From contig JACGCM010002202.1 in NCBI GenBank assembly GCA_014058105.1, positions 248,001 to 312,000 on the forward strand: DNA of 64,000 bases. Direction: 5' to 3'. Under the pieces are notes generated by a model. It was not told the DNA's origin and searched no databases. It was given only the letters and a program-made list of their open reading frames with translations. This stretch comes from Kingdonia uniflora. Taxonomy: Eukaryota; Streptophyta; Magnoliopsida; Ranunculales; Circaeasteraceae. Below, piece after piece: positions 53,895-64,000 of this stretch (the first letter of the stretch is position 1; the number at the start of each line of letters is the position of its first letter). The translations under genes and the position numbers were made by a program.

Positions 53895-54646
53895 ATATTC
53901 ATATACAACAAACGTCGGAAATGTAGGAGAACAATTAAAAGAAGTTAATTGAGGTGGTTTTACCATGATCAGCCATTGAACTTAAGAAGCTCGGGTTCAT
54001 AAAGAGTAAAAGAAATACCTAAAAACATGGGAAGGGACACAAAAGCTGAGAGCCCAAAAAGGAAAGAGTAAAACCCAAGGGGTGGATTGAGATAAAATGA
54101 CAACTATGACTAGAGTTGTGAGGAACATCGTTTTGGATAACTAACATGATATTGTAACCAACTCTAGGCAATTGGACGCAACGCTTTATCCTTGTAATTC
54201 CATTGTCATCTTAAGACAAACTTCTAAGTATGAAATACAAATGTCTCTTAAGACTTCCCCAAACTTGAGCCTTAATGATATCTTTAGTATTATATATTAA
54301 TTCTAATAATCTAAACCAACAGGAATCTTAAACCCAATGCACCTTATTAACAAGTTCTTTTCTTTTACGAATACACTGTACACCTGACTGTATTTACTAT
54401 TAACGTTAATCCATAACAAAAAGATAGAATAAGAATGAGAAATAATCTTAGCACCCCCTTTGCAACGTAAAAATTCTAATCATTATTGTCATAATATGTA
54501 CCTACCTTCCCGTCTAACCACAAAATGCACAAAAAAAATGTAAATGCAATCCTACAATACAAAATCATTTAGTTGTATTGTATCACAATTTCTTAGGCCT
54601 ATAAGATACAAGACAAAACCTCAGGCCTATAAGGGAATATCTTAAG
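53895..54646. other. Non-coding stretch, nothing recognised
   Basis: AT-rich sequence without a recognisable frame or repeat. It may be unique host DNA, since its last part continues into the 201-bp repeat that is also found beyond the copia insertion. Confidence 0.4.
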
Positions 54647-54847
54647 AGAATGTAAGAACATATTACCATGAACGTGTATCAAGATGAAGAAATGCAAGAA
54701 CTTTATACAACACAACAAACACCATTGGGTGCAGGTAATTGTGAATCCCCTTCAACCATTCCCACATCAAGTGCCCGTATCTTCGAACACAATACAGCGA
54801 TATCTTAGATCAGCGATGTTAAACAAGTAAAGCATTAGCAAACTAAC
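54647..54847 (+). repeat. 201-bp direct repeat, left copy
   Basis: Bases 54647-54847 and 56091-56291 are identical by base-by-base reading (AGAATGTAAGAACATATTAC ... GCAAACTAAC). They flank the 1243-bp copia insert exactly. Confidence 0.95.
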
Positions 54848-56090
54848 TGTTGGAAAATACAATATGATTTGTTTTTCCTTTATGTTTGAATGGTGGAACT
54901 AAGTGGTTTTAGTCCCACATTGGATATGAGGGAATCACAACTCTCCTATATAAGTAAATCAAACACTTACTTTGTTATAATGAGTGTGAGAGTTGGTGGG
55001 TCACACGCGCATGTGCAACATGTGCGGCCCATGTGTGCAAGCTAGCTTGGGTTGGTGATGAGTCACCTATGCTCTATATAACCCAATCTCGTTTTCATTT
55101 ATTATCATCAGTTTTTCCGAGTTTTCTTGAGTCTTTTTACAAAGAGAAAACATGCGCAATCAAAGTTCGTTTGGCAGAAAGATAGAAGTGCTTTCTTCTT
55201 CCTGCGACTGATCGTTGTATCCTGGGAGACAGGGGCCTATATTCCTGTAAAGCACTGTGGCAGGGGCGAATCTGTCTTAAGGAGATAGTGTGTATACACT
55301 AGACTCGATCATCTCCTTAAGAGGTGTTGGTTTTTCATGCAGATAAGGTTATAAGCTTAAGACAGACTATTTTTTTTTTTGTGATCAAAAACTACAGCAA
55401 TGGTGAATCTCACTGAGGAGGGTGAAAAGGGCAACCCACATGTTTTGAAGGTGAAGCCTGAGAAGTTCAATGGCACTGAATTCAAGCGTTGGCAGCAGAA
55501 GATGCTATTCTTTCTCACAACTCTGAACTTAGCAAAATTCTTCAAGGGGGACAAACCAGAGTTGAAGGAGGAAGAATCTGACCTAACAACTGTAGCAGCA
55601 GTGGAGGCGTGGATTCATTCCGACTTTCTGTGTCGGAATTATATTTTGAATGGGTTGGACAACACATTGTATAATGTGTACAGTCCAATGGAGTCTGCAA
55701 AGGAACTGTGGGAATCCTTAGATCATAAGTATAAGACGGAAGATGCCGGACTAAAAAAATTTGTAGTTGGCAGATTCCTGGATTATAAAATGGTGGATTC
55801 CAAGACTGTAATCAGTCAAGTACAGGAACTCCAGATTATCCTGCATGATATTCACGCAGAAGGTATGAGGTTAAGTGAATCTTTTCAGGTTGCTGCGATA
55901 ATTGAGAAGTTGCCTTCATCCTGGAAGGACTTCAAAAGTTATCTGAAGCATAAGAGGAAAGAAATGAAGTTGGAGGAACTGATCGTAAGGCTAAGGATCG
56001 AAAAAGATAACAAATCCAACGAAAAGAAGGATGTTGTTCATTCTTACGATGCCAAGGCTAACATGGTCGAGGGAAACCCTAAACCCCATA
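54848..56090 (+). mobile_element. Truncated Ty1/copia insertion (5' LTR region and gag)
   Basis: The insert starts with TGTTGGAAAATAC, typical of an LTR end. It has TATATAAGT (near 54950) and CTCTATATAACC (near 55073) boxes and a long leader. Gag is cut at 56090 without protease, pol or 3' LTR. It is placed between two perfect 201-bp repeats, so its insertion did not give the usual 5-bp duplication. The lack of gag stops and the identical repeats indicate a recent event. Confidence 0.8.
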
Positions 56091-56131
56091 AGAATGTAAG
56101 AACATATTACCATGAACGTGTATCAAGATGA
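55400..56131 (+). CDS. Copia gag, open but 3'-truncated
   Basis: An uninterrupted frame, MVNLTEEGEKGNP..., with gag blocks in order: 'LKVKPEKFNGTEFKRWQQKM' (about residues 16-35), 'AVEAWIHSDFLCRNYILNGL', 'AKELWESLDHKYKTEDAGLK', 'FVVGRFLDYKMVDSKTVISQ', 'SFQVAAIIEKLPSSWKDFKS' and 'KLEELIVRLRIEKDNK'. This is the capsid-like UBN2/gag domain of plant copia elements. The true gag ends at about 56090; the last 13 codons come from the right 201-bp repeat. The zinc knuckle and everything downstream are missing. It is the only long retroelement frame in the window without stops besides parts of the LINE. Confidence 0.88.
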   Translation: MVNLTEEGEKGNPHVLKVKPEKFNGTEFKRWQQKMLFFLTTLNLAKFFKGDKPELKEEESDLTTVAAVEAWIHSDFLCRNYILNGLDNTLYNVYSPMESAKELWESLDHKYKTEDAGLKKFVVGRFLDYKMVDSKTVISQVQELQIILHDIHAEGMRLSESFQVAAIIEKLPSSWKDFKSYLKHKRKEMKLEELIVRLRIEKDNKSNEKKDVVHSYDAKANMVEGNPKPHKNVRTYYHERVSR

Positions 56132-56291
56132 AGAAATGCAAGAACTTTATACAACACAACAAACACCATTGGGTGCAGGTAATTGTGAATCCCCTTCAAC
56201 CATTCCCACATCAAGTGCCCGTATCTTCGAACACAATACAGCGATATCTTAGATCAGCGATGTTAAACAAGTAAAGCATTAGCAAACTAAC
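56091..56291 (+). repeat. 201-bp direct repeat, right copy
   Basis: Identical to 54647-54847. The following DNA (CACCAACTC...) is therefore the continuation of the pre-insertion sequence. Confidence 0.95.
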
Positions 56292-57424
56292 CACCAACTC
56301 TAATCACATAAGCACCAACTGAGCTAAAAAATATCTGAGTTAAATTAGTAAAATGTGAGTTTTTACCCAACGGCGATTCGATGTGCGACTTCTAGGGCTT
56401 GCCAAGGCTAGTCTGATGATAAAGTTGTGAGAGGGTTATTAGGGGATTGAGGAAGGATTCATAGGGTTATTAGGGTGAGATTTTAAGAAGCCTACTTGTT
56501 TTTGGGCGAAATTTGTTTCTCTAGTGAAGTGCATCAAGTTGGGGGATGAAATTACATGATTACCCTTCACGATGCAGTATTTTAGAGGGATAATAACATG
56601 AATCCAATAATACTACCGTCTAACAATTGAAATATGACAAATGTGTAAAACTAGTTTAGATTAAAAATTTGTATTTGACAAGGGGTATATTAGGCAGACG
56701 AAAAAATAATCTTTTTGGACGATTTTAGTTGAAAATATCCGATGCCCACATTAAATCCTCATAATTAGGTTATAAGCTTTGATGTCTCCTAATCATAAGA
56801 GGTGAAGTTTGATCAACGGCCGAGATATATACTCATTTCATGGCTTTTTCTTTATTAGTATAGAATAGATAATAGTACAATTGGCATCAAGTTATAGACA
56901 AACAGCCAAGTATTACTAGGGTATATCTGTTCAAGTCTACAATGTCAACTAGAATGGATAAATAGCTGCATTGCAGGCCAAATAAACATATATCAAACAT
57001 TGCAGGCCAAAGGAGAATTTGTCCAGTTCCAATAGTTGACTATGAAGAAACCTTCAGAAGTTCTAAATAAACTGCGACAAATTCAAGTGCGAAAGAAACA
57101 GACCTTGACTACAATTTTTATACAAAGATAAATGCCGTCCTTTTCATTTACAGTTTACAGCACTAAGAGAGAACTCTTACCTCTCAATCGACTCGACTCG
57201 ACTCTCCTAACTCTCAGTAACATAGAGAAACAAACAGAAAAACATTAAAATTTTCTCGTTCCTAGACTGGTATTTACAGTAGATGCTCACACCCTTAAAC
57301 CATCAGGCACCAAATGAGTGGTACCTAAACAACCAAGATATCATACAAAACGAGGAATCAAATAACTCTATATTTCTTTCTCTTATTTGGTCAAAAGATG
57401 TTTTCTTGTTGCGCCTCGACCCAA
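56292..57424. other. Intergenic, ending in the 3' region of the minus-strand gene
   Basis: No coding signal. Bases 56876-56923 are the second copy of the dispersed repeat at 13211-13256. The last 200-300 bases probably include the 3' untranslated region of the gene at 57425. Confidence 0.5.
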
Positions 57425-58307
57425 TCAAGCCAAAGTCTGTACAATCCTGTTAGACTTGTTGGAATTCCCGCAACTGAAGCCTTCAATTCTGACCAAAGGC
57501 TTCCCACCAAGCGAAGACGCACCACAGAAGGATGATCTCTCTACCCTCGATTTTCCACCGTGAGAACTCCCTAAAGGAGATGAAGCATGTGTCGAAGTCT
57601 GTTGAACAAACTGTACATCGTGGATTAGCGGGTTGTTTGTACGTACTGGAGGGGAACCACAAAAGAAACCCATCTGGTTAATGTTACTATCTAAATCGTC
57701 TTCCTCATTGTCCTACAAGAGATTAAAAACAAGGCACAATAACAAATGAGATGCTATTTTGATAAAAAGAAACATGCTCTGGAATATGAAGATTATCAAA
57801 TAGAAGAGATAGAGTAATATATACCTTGCTCAAAATTAAACTTAAGGTGTCTAAATGTTTGTTTCCTTTACACGTTGAGAAGTTGCTGCAATTTAAAAGA
57901 CAAAGTGTGTCAATATATTGCATATAGATAGGAAAATGAAATCAAATAAGAAAGTTCAAATTCAACAGATTTTAGTTTCCGGAAGAAACCAAATCTTAGA
58001 ACTTCAAATCATGTGAAGCAAATAATGATATGTAAAACTTGACTAAACGAACTTAGCAACGACAAAAAAGAAGAAACGGGTAAAGAAGCTCATACTTTTT
58101 AGGTTTGCAGAATAATCTATTGAGGTTATCAATAATATAAGGATCCCTAGCAGCACGGCGAGGTGCTGGGCAAATAACTTCTCTTGAGCTAAACGCTGGT
58201 AGGCCAGAAACCATCTGCTCTCTGCATTTCATATCCAACTCACACCCCACACCATTGATCATGGTGTTCTTCTCTACACTGACGAATTGTGAATAGAATG
58301 CCTCCAT
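57425..58307 (-). CDS. Plant-specific protein of unknown function, 186 aa (GSPP-R-NPLIHDVQF type)
   Basis: Three coding exons on the minus strand, 58096-58307, 57825-57885 and 57425-57712, sum to 561 nt (186 aa) with GT-AG introns and no frame break. The start MEAFYSQF lies 14 codons-worth of bases or less after a CAG acceptor; a 5'UTR exon further upstream (about 59675 on) is inferred from a CACG/GTAAGAG donor. Visible parts: 'GVGCELDMKCREQMVSGLPA', 'VICPAPRRAARDP', 'LNRLFCKPK', an acidic 'DNEEDDLDS', and 'MGFFCGSPPVRTNNPLIHDV'. The rest is Ser/Gly-rich. I recall a plant family with the GSPP..R..NPL(V/I)HDVQF motif but know no function. No signal peptide or membrane segment. It is likely soluble, possibly nuclear (basic patches). 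Confidence 0.82.
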
Positions 58308-59674
58308 CTTAGCTTCTTTCTGCAGTAAGCAATAGAAAACTGAATGAGTTGAAAGTAATTAAATCAAATTTTTAGAACTAAATCTGCTGTAAATGAAGAA
58401 TAAATGGAGATTAAACACATCATTACTATTTACCAACATATAGAATAAAGTAAAACGGGGAATAGCAAAGTATATGAGGGATCTCTCGTCAAAACAATGA
58501 TCACTTCACCTCAAAGTAATAGAAGTACCCAAAAGGTGTAGATCGATAAACTCTATGGTACAACTGCACAAGGTACTTCTAAAGACCAACAAACCATGCA
58601 AATGAAATCAAACCTTGGTGAAGAATGACAAGATTAGATTAGAAACAGGCAAGCTAATTGAACTTACTAAGGCAAATCAAAGTACAAAAACATTTGCCTT
58701 CATCTGCTCAACACATTTACTTGAAAAATTAAAAATCAAAAATCAAAAAGAAAATGTTTACTTAAGCATCAGCCAAATGCAGAACCATCATAAACTACTT
58801 GATGAAAATTATAACATCAAGGCCAAACAACGGGAAGAGAAGATAACAAAAAGTACTCATAAACTAACCAGTAAGCCGAAGAAATGGAATACCCTTAAAT
58901 CCTTACAGTAATAATAGGCTGACGTTTAGACATATTCTTGTATATATAACGTGAAATTTTTTAAAAATATCACACCTTTCAACAACTCGCAAGTACACTA
59001 GAAACGAATATCCAAAGAACCCTGGGGACCAAAATACAACTCTCTTATCCGATATGATACTACCCCAATTTTAGATATTTCAAGAGAAGTCACACCTAAA
59101 ATATCTAAAGCTCACAAATCTTTGATATTTCATGAATCTCAAACATATACATATTATAAAATCTTCATTGTAGAAATCACCCAAATCCAAAATAAATAAC
59201 AAAATCTAACTAAGGTGGGTTAAAAAACCTTATATATATCAAACAAAATAACATTTAACTCGTCGATAAAAACAGAGCTAAACATTATTAATGTAAATTA
59301 ACGATTTTATTGCATTAAATTACTAAATTTACTCATAAAAAACTCCACCAAAGTTTATAATACAACAAAACCTAACAGTAACAACCAGATCTACTAAAAT
59401 TTCCACAATTTCACCACTCTCATCACCAAATTTCAAATCTTCTCATGCAAATTACACAAAACACCACAAATTATTCACGATCTTCAACGTTAACACACAA
59501 AACCCGTAAAACTTCACAATTACTTCCAAATTTCACAAATCACGTAATTTCACAACGAAAACCACTTGAATCACATCGATCCAAACGAAATCTCACAACA
59601 CATCATACGTTCATCACGAAACAGATCAAATATACATAAATCAAGATACTGAGATCGAAATCGAGATCTCTTAC

Positions 59675-59880
59675 CGTGGAAACCGAGGTCGAAGAAGTCG
59701 AAACGATGATCTTCTCTCTTGTGCGTGCGGTTCAACCAAAACGAGAGAGATCGAGAGAGAGAAACTAGAGAGAGAGAGATCGAGAGAGAGAAACTAGAGA
59801 GAGAGAGAGAGCACAAAAGATGTGAACGAGAGAGAGAGCAAGAAGAGGCGCTTGTGTTTCTCTTCTTCTTTCTCTCTCTC
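59675..59880 (-). promoter_or_regulatory. 5'UTR exon / leader with long CT (GA) microsatellite
   Basis: On the minus strand a pyrimidine-rich tract of CT repeats (complement of GA repeats, 59740-59880) precedes a short segment ending CACG/GTAAGAG at 59675. That fits a non-coding first exon of the gene at 57425-58307. Within the tract a 30-base unit (GAGAGATC...AACTAGA) occurs twice. CT-rich leaders are common in plant genes and bind BPC/GAGA factors. The transcription start is not determined. Confidence 0.55.
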
Positions 59881-59899
59881 CTTAATTTGCTCACCAGAA

Positions 59900-60330
59900 A
59901 AAAATAAACTTTATTTCTTCCTTATAATACTGTCTTAATTATCGAATCAGATCTCATTATAACGTTAATCGAGATTAATCCAACGGTGATTAGTACGTAA
60001 TTAAGATTATAACGTTGTGCTAAGAAAATCTTTCGGTTTTATTGTTTTGTAAGTGTCGGTGGTAGACCCATGTTTATATTCTCTGCCCTTGGTGTAAGAT
60101 ATGTTTCCAACTTCTGCCTTACTAATTCAAAATATTACAAATATTTTGGACCTCGGTTAGGTCCGCATGATCAGCAGAGGGTCAAGTCTCTTCATCAAAA
60201 CTGCTTCCATGCCATTAAAAAAGAAGAAACATACTCGCAACAGGTAGCAGTTCAAAGTGGCGTTGCGGTGTTCTCTTTGTTGGCACTCTAAGTTTAGCCT
60301 ACTTGTTATGTATCTAGACCGTTGAACTAC
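59900..60330. other. Upstream region of the minus-strand gene, no gene seen
   Basis: AT-rich sequence that would be the promoter of the gene to the left. A 73-codon plus-strand frame at 60070-60291 has no recognisable similarity and is not called. Confidence 0.5.
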
Positions 60331-61099
60331 GAAAAAAAAATTAATCTCTCTAAAGAGATCATATTTTGATCTCTTCTAATCAAAATTTGTCAGTAGCAGG
60401 AGAAAGAAAATCTCAAGAGACCAAGTTAACTCAAAACTTAACACCTTTTTGGTTTTTTAAGTTTTAAATATTTTTTGATTTTAAATTAATTTAATATTCT
60501 CCCTCTCCTGTAAATACCTCCATCTAACATGTGAATTAACAATTTTATGTTTAGCCGATTCTAGTAGTTGTGGCATGTGTTACGGAACTTCCATTACATA
60601 AGCTTCCTTTCTTTCAAATTCGAGCTAGTATGCCGCAGCAATTACCGGTCAACCACTCTATCTAGGTATGACGTATATGGTGTTCTTAAGGAGGAAAAAC
60701 ATTGTTAAATCACATTAAATGTCATATAACTTTAAAGTTTTTCCCCATTAATATTAACACAGACTACTACTAAGGCTGTATACCGTTAGAAGAATCAAAA
60801 GTGGTCTTGTTCCATTTGATTCAAATGGAAGGTAACCTTCAAGAGTCTTGTGCACTGCAGAGTTAAGTTGGATTAAAAATGTTTTGAACTTAAAAGTTGG
60901 ATAGAGAAAATAATATGTTTTTATTTAAAAGTTTGATAGAGAAAATATTTTATTAAATTAGGAAAGAAATAATAAAAGCCAAAAAGGTGTTAAGTTGGAG
61001 TAGCTTGGTCTCTTAAGACTTTCTCTCACCTGCCACGTGACAAATTTTGATTAGAAGATATCAAAATATGATCTCTTTAGAGAGATCAAAAAAATTTCT
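60331..61099. mobile_element. Mutator-like MITE with long terminal inverted repeats
   Basis: The left end (60331: GAAAAAAAAATTAATCTCTC) and right end (complement from 61099: GAAATTTTTTTGATCTCTC) are inverted repeats extending over about 130 bases with some mismatches. Shared segments include CTCTCTAAAGAGATCATATT, TCTTCTAATCAAAATTTGTC and CTTAACACCTTTTTGG. Each end carries a small palindrome, TCTCTAAAGAGA. The element is flanked by a perfect 9-bp duplication TTGAACTAC (60322-60330 and 61100-61108), the Mutator hallmark. It has no coding capacity. Confidence 0.88.
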
Positions 61100-61604
61100 T
61101 TGAACTACCATGGTACTCTGAGTTTATCCAACTTGTGAAAAATATTTTGTCAGGATTAATGTATATAGGGAGCATGAGAGTATATCCTAGTTCCAGAAGT
61201 AGAGGATCAAAATCTGACTTATATAAGTTGTATAAGAGTGGTCCGATTCAAACCCATTGACCTGAGCTGGCCATCTGGCCTCACCGATATTGAAAACTCG
61301 TGCGTTGTTTAAACAAATAAATAGAGCTTCTATTCTGGGTTACCAGGAACACCATTAGAATGAGTCTCGCGTGCATGCATAGTAAGAGTTATAGATCGTT
61401 TTAGCGTTGAAATAAATTGGCATGAAAATAATGTGTGCCTTAATACTCCAAACACATGTAACAAAAGTAACGTTGGAGAAGACTTAGGCTCTGCTTGGTA
61501 TGTCGATTTTGGCTCAAGGAATCCTACTTTTCAGTTTTATTTTCGGTATTTTGAGATAAGCAAATGCTTAGTTGGGCTCCACAAACATAAATTCTCGGAA
61601 ATAC
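61100..61604. other. Intergenic, nothing recognised
   Basis: No gene or repeat end is visible apart from the right target duplication of the MITE at its start. Confidence 0.5.
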
Positions 61605-64000
61605 CCTTTTCTTTTCTTTTTTATTGGTAAACTATAATTTAACAAAAAGAAGGAATTACAAATGTAGTCCCATCCCTCGTGAGCGGCTCATGTAGCCACT
61701 CACGCGGGGAACCGAACCAAGAAAAACATAAGTTATCGCCCGTAGGCCTATCAGCAATAACATGTGCTACAGAGTTAGCAGTTTGAGGCGCATAGCTAAT
61801 ACAAATACCCTCAAAATGTTTATACAAAGCTAAAGCGTCGTGTAAAATTGTTTTAGAGGACCAAGAGATGGATGCAGCGCCCGTCTGACAAAAAGAAAAT
61901 ATCACCTCGGCATCCGTTTCCACATTCACCCGTGCTAAACCCTGCTCTCGTGCCCAGGTAACTCCACCCAGGACCGTTAATGCTTCGCCTTCTTCGCTGC
62001 TCGCAAATCTACATGATGAGTTCCGGGCTGCAACAAAGATGTTATGAGCATCACGAATAACAAAACCAATGTGATTATAATGTTTATCTTTACAGTACGA
62101 GGCATCAACATTTATTTTGGCCCATCCATGGGCCGGGGGGACCCAAGAGACCTTGATAGTCAAACGATTAATGCGAGAAAACGGTTCATCATATAAAATT
62201 TTATTAATAGTCTCTGAAAGCCGAGTCGGATCCAACCTAGTCATTTGAAAGGCTAATGCACACCAGGCCTTCCAAATTAACCAATAGATAGAACATACCA
62301 CCCTCGCCTAGACATCCCTGTCTAATGGCCAAACCACAGGTGGCTCAAACCACATCGTAATCCACTCCAGGGAGGACATATATTCAAACTTATGAATCAA
62401 ACCCCCAAGCGACGTGACAAACCATACAGCCCTCGTGAAGGGACAGGCAAGGAGAAAGTGATGAAGGGTCTCCTCAGGGGACGAGCATAGGGAGCACAAG
62501 ATATCGATTAGAGCTAACAGATCCCAAATCTTAGACCTACAGGGGACCAGATCCCGAAGGCATTTCTAGGAAAATAACTAGGCCCGGGGGATCGCCTTAT
62601 TATGCCAGACTTTCAACAGGAGAGAGGGGGGACCCACCACAGTACCCGCCAAAATCACACGATAAGCTAATTTTATTGAAAATTTCTCATCCTTTGAGGG
62701 ACACCATTTCAACTCATCTGCCTCGCCTTCCTGAAGAATGAAGACCTGGGATATCAAATTGGTTGACTCATCATCACACCAATAGAATAACTCGTTCCTA
62801 CGCCAGGTGCGCCTAATAGGGTCAATAAAGTGACTAACTCATAGAGGCCGATCATTCAATCGGTCACTCCCCCTAGGGGTAGGTCTTCAGCCAGCCATCG
62901 CCGGCATCCAACAATCAGATCAGAACCATACCTGGGTACCCGTCCGAACCTGCCAACAAGAGTTGGCATTTATATTTTTTATCGCGGACTGGATACTTCT
63001 CCAAGTCCAGGACGCATCCGCTTTAGGGGGAGCCTGCAGGATATTACAACTCGGGAAGTATTTGGCCTTCAAAACTTGTCCCCATAGGTCACCCAGTTTC
63101 TGATGAAGGCGCCAGACCAATTTAGAGAGATGTGTTTTATTCGTAGTCTCCACCTCTCGAATCCCAAGACCTCCTTCCCTTTTCGGCCAACAAATCTCCT
63201 TCCACTTTCTAAGATACAAGGGTTTCTTCGCCTCCTTCCTTTTTCCCCACCAGAAGTTCCGTTGAAGGCCATTAATAGTTTTGCAGGTAGATTTGGGTAT
63301 GGCAAAGCATGACATTTGATACGCCGGAATAGCCAAAGTAACAGATTTAATAAAGACCGTACGGCCAACTTGGGATAGGAGTTTACCTTTCCACGTTTGA
63401 AGACGACTCAAAATATGTTCATAGATGCGATGGAACGTCTGAGCCTTAGATCGGGCAAAAAACAAGTTGGTCCCAAGGTAGTGTTCATCCGGAGGCATCA
63501 TTTTCACTTTAAGGAGGCGAGCGAGAAGGCGACCAAACCGGAGGGGCAGATTTTTACTAAAAAGATGCCAGATTTTCCCAGATTCAATTGTTGCCCAGTG
63601 GCTCTACAAAAATCATCGAGGGTATCCTTAACTTCCTTCGCTTCATCGAGATCAGCCCTGCAGAAAATGAGGCAATCGTCCGCAAACAATAGGTAAGAGG
63701 CAGAGGGGGTCTGTCGTGAAACCTTAATTCTATGGATTTTCCCTACTAGCTCTTTCACCCCCAGAGCTCGCGACAGGCCCTCCATTAAAATAATGAAAAG
63801 AAAAGAGGACAGGGGGTCCTCCTGTTGGAGCCCTCTCGTCGGCGTTAGAAAGCCATGGGCAATCCCATTAATGAGAACATAGTATCTAACCGTCGAAATA
63901 CATTGTTCAATCCAGTGACACCATTGCGGAATAAATCTCAGGGCTTCCAGTGTTTGGATCAAAGTACTCCATTCAATCTGATCATACGTTTTAGACATCC
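61605..64000 (-). mobile_element. L1-type LINE, 3' half of ORF2 (runs off the window)
   Basis: Minus-strand frames in order: reverse transcriptase (63998-63504; 'QQEDPLSSFLFIILMEGLSR', intact catalytic 'LLFADDCLIF'), then the RT thumb/connection (63507-62920; 'HRIYEHILSRLQTWKGKLLS', 'NFWWGKRKEAKKPLYLRKWK'). Next are a zinc-binding zf-RVT segment (62499-62308; 'CSLCSSPEETLHHFLLACPF') and a C-terminal RNase H (62301-61639; 'INVDASYCKD', 'SSEEGEALTVLGG', 'VETDAEV'). A frame shift joins the first two blocks and stops occur around 62500-62900 and 62307. An A-rich tail on the minus strand near 61605-61622 marks the 3' end. The 5' half with the endonuclease lies beyond 64000. Confidence 0.88.

Noticed and set aside
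59571..59894. 107-codon Ser/Leu/Arg-rich frame across the GA/CT microsatellite
   Set aside because: It is only the translation of the simple repeat, in the leader region of the minus-strand gene; no coding similarity.
60070..60291. 73-codon frame upstream of the MITE
   Set aside because: No similarity recognised and no splice or promoter context.

Overview
The window is nuclear DNA of a flowering plant, most likely a eudicot. It is AT-rich and densely packed with retrotransposons. The evidence is split genes with GT-AG introns, plant-specific families (OXA2 with TPRs, B12D, CYP86B, clade-D PP2C) and nested Ty1/copia, Ty3/gypsy and L1-type elements. No prokaryotic features were seen. I could not identify the species.

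Layout. 1-1690: end of a gypsy pol, split by a copia-like LTR, followed by an LTR with a 100-bp tandem repeat. 2466-3205: truncated CYP86B pseudogene. 3310-10168 (+): complete 14-exon OXA2-type membrane insertase gene (538 aa); its intron 7 carries a foreign block with a reverse LTR. 10561-10630 (-): tRNA-Phe pseudogene lacking 3 nt at the anticodon. 10923-12541 (-): complete 3-exon B12D/MLRQ gene (147 aa) with three G-boxes upstream. 13058-13120: 5S rRNA-derived fragment. 13679-23430 (-): element A, a truncated Tat-lineage gypsy. 23430-25889: gypsy gag-PR-RT-RH fragment. 25890-32250: two tandem copies of a gag-only copia-like element sharing one LTR. 32250-34590: copia pol end and LTR. 37583-37819 (-): orphan PP2C exon. 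37904-51542 (+): element B, a structurally complete 13.6-kb Tat-lineage gypsy with 5-bp target duplications. 51576-53894: copia 5' part cut by a solo LTR. 54647-56291: truncated copia insertion between perfect 201-bp direct repeats. 57425-58307 (-), with an upstream 5'UTR exon near 59675-59880: plant-specific 186-aa protein gene. 60331-61099: Mutator-like MITE with a 9-bp duplication. 61605-64000 (-): 3' half of an L1-type LINE leaving the window.

The most interesting structure is shared by elements A and B. Between pol and the 3' LTR, each carries a tandem-repeat array, then a multi-exon gene on the opposite strand to pol. That gene has a 'putative gypsy-type transposon' (Transposase_28-like) head, a basic segment and a long coiled-coil tail, and a separate short ORF lies next to the LTR. 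Both copies are broken by stops, but their protein similarity and exon order agree. Antisense extra ORFs are known in Tat-lineage elements; this arrangement, with introns and an added short ORF, deserves a closer look.

Three host genes look functional (OXA2-like, B12D-like and the 186-aa gene). Exon coordinates were assigned by reading splice sites and checking that the summed exons stay in frame.
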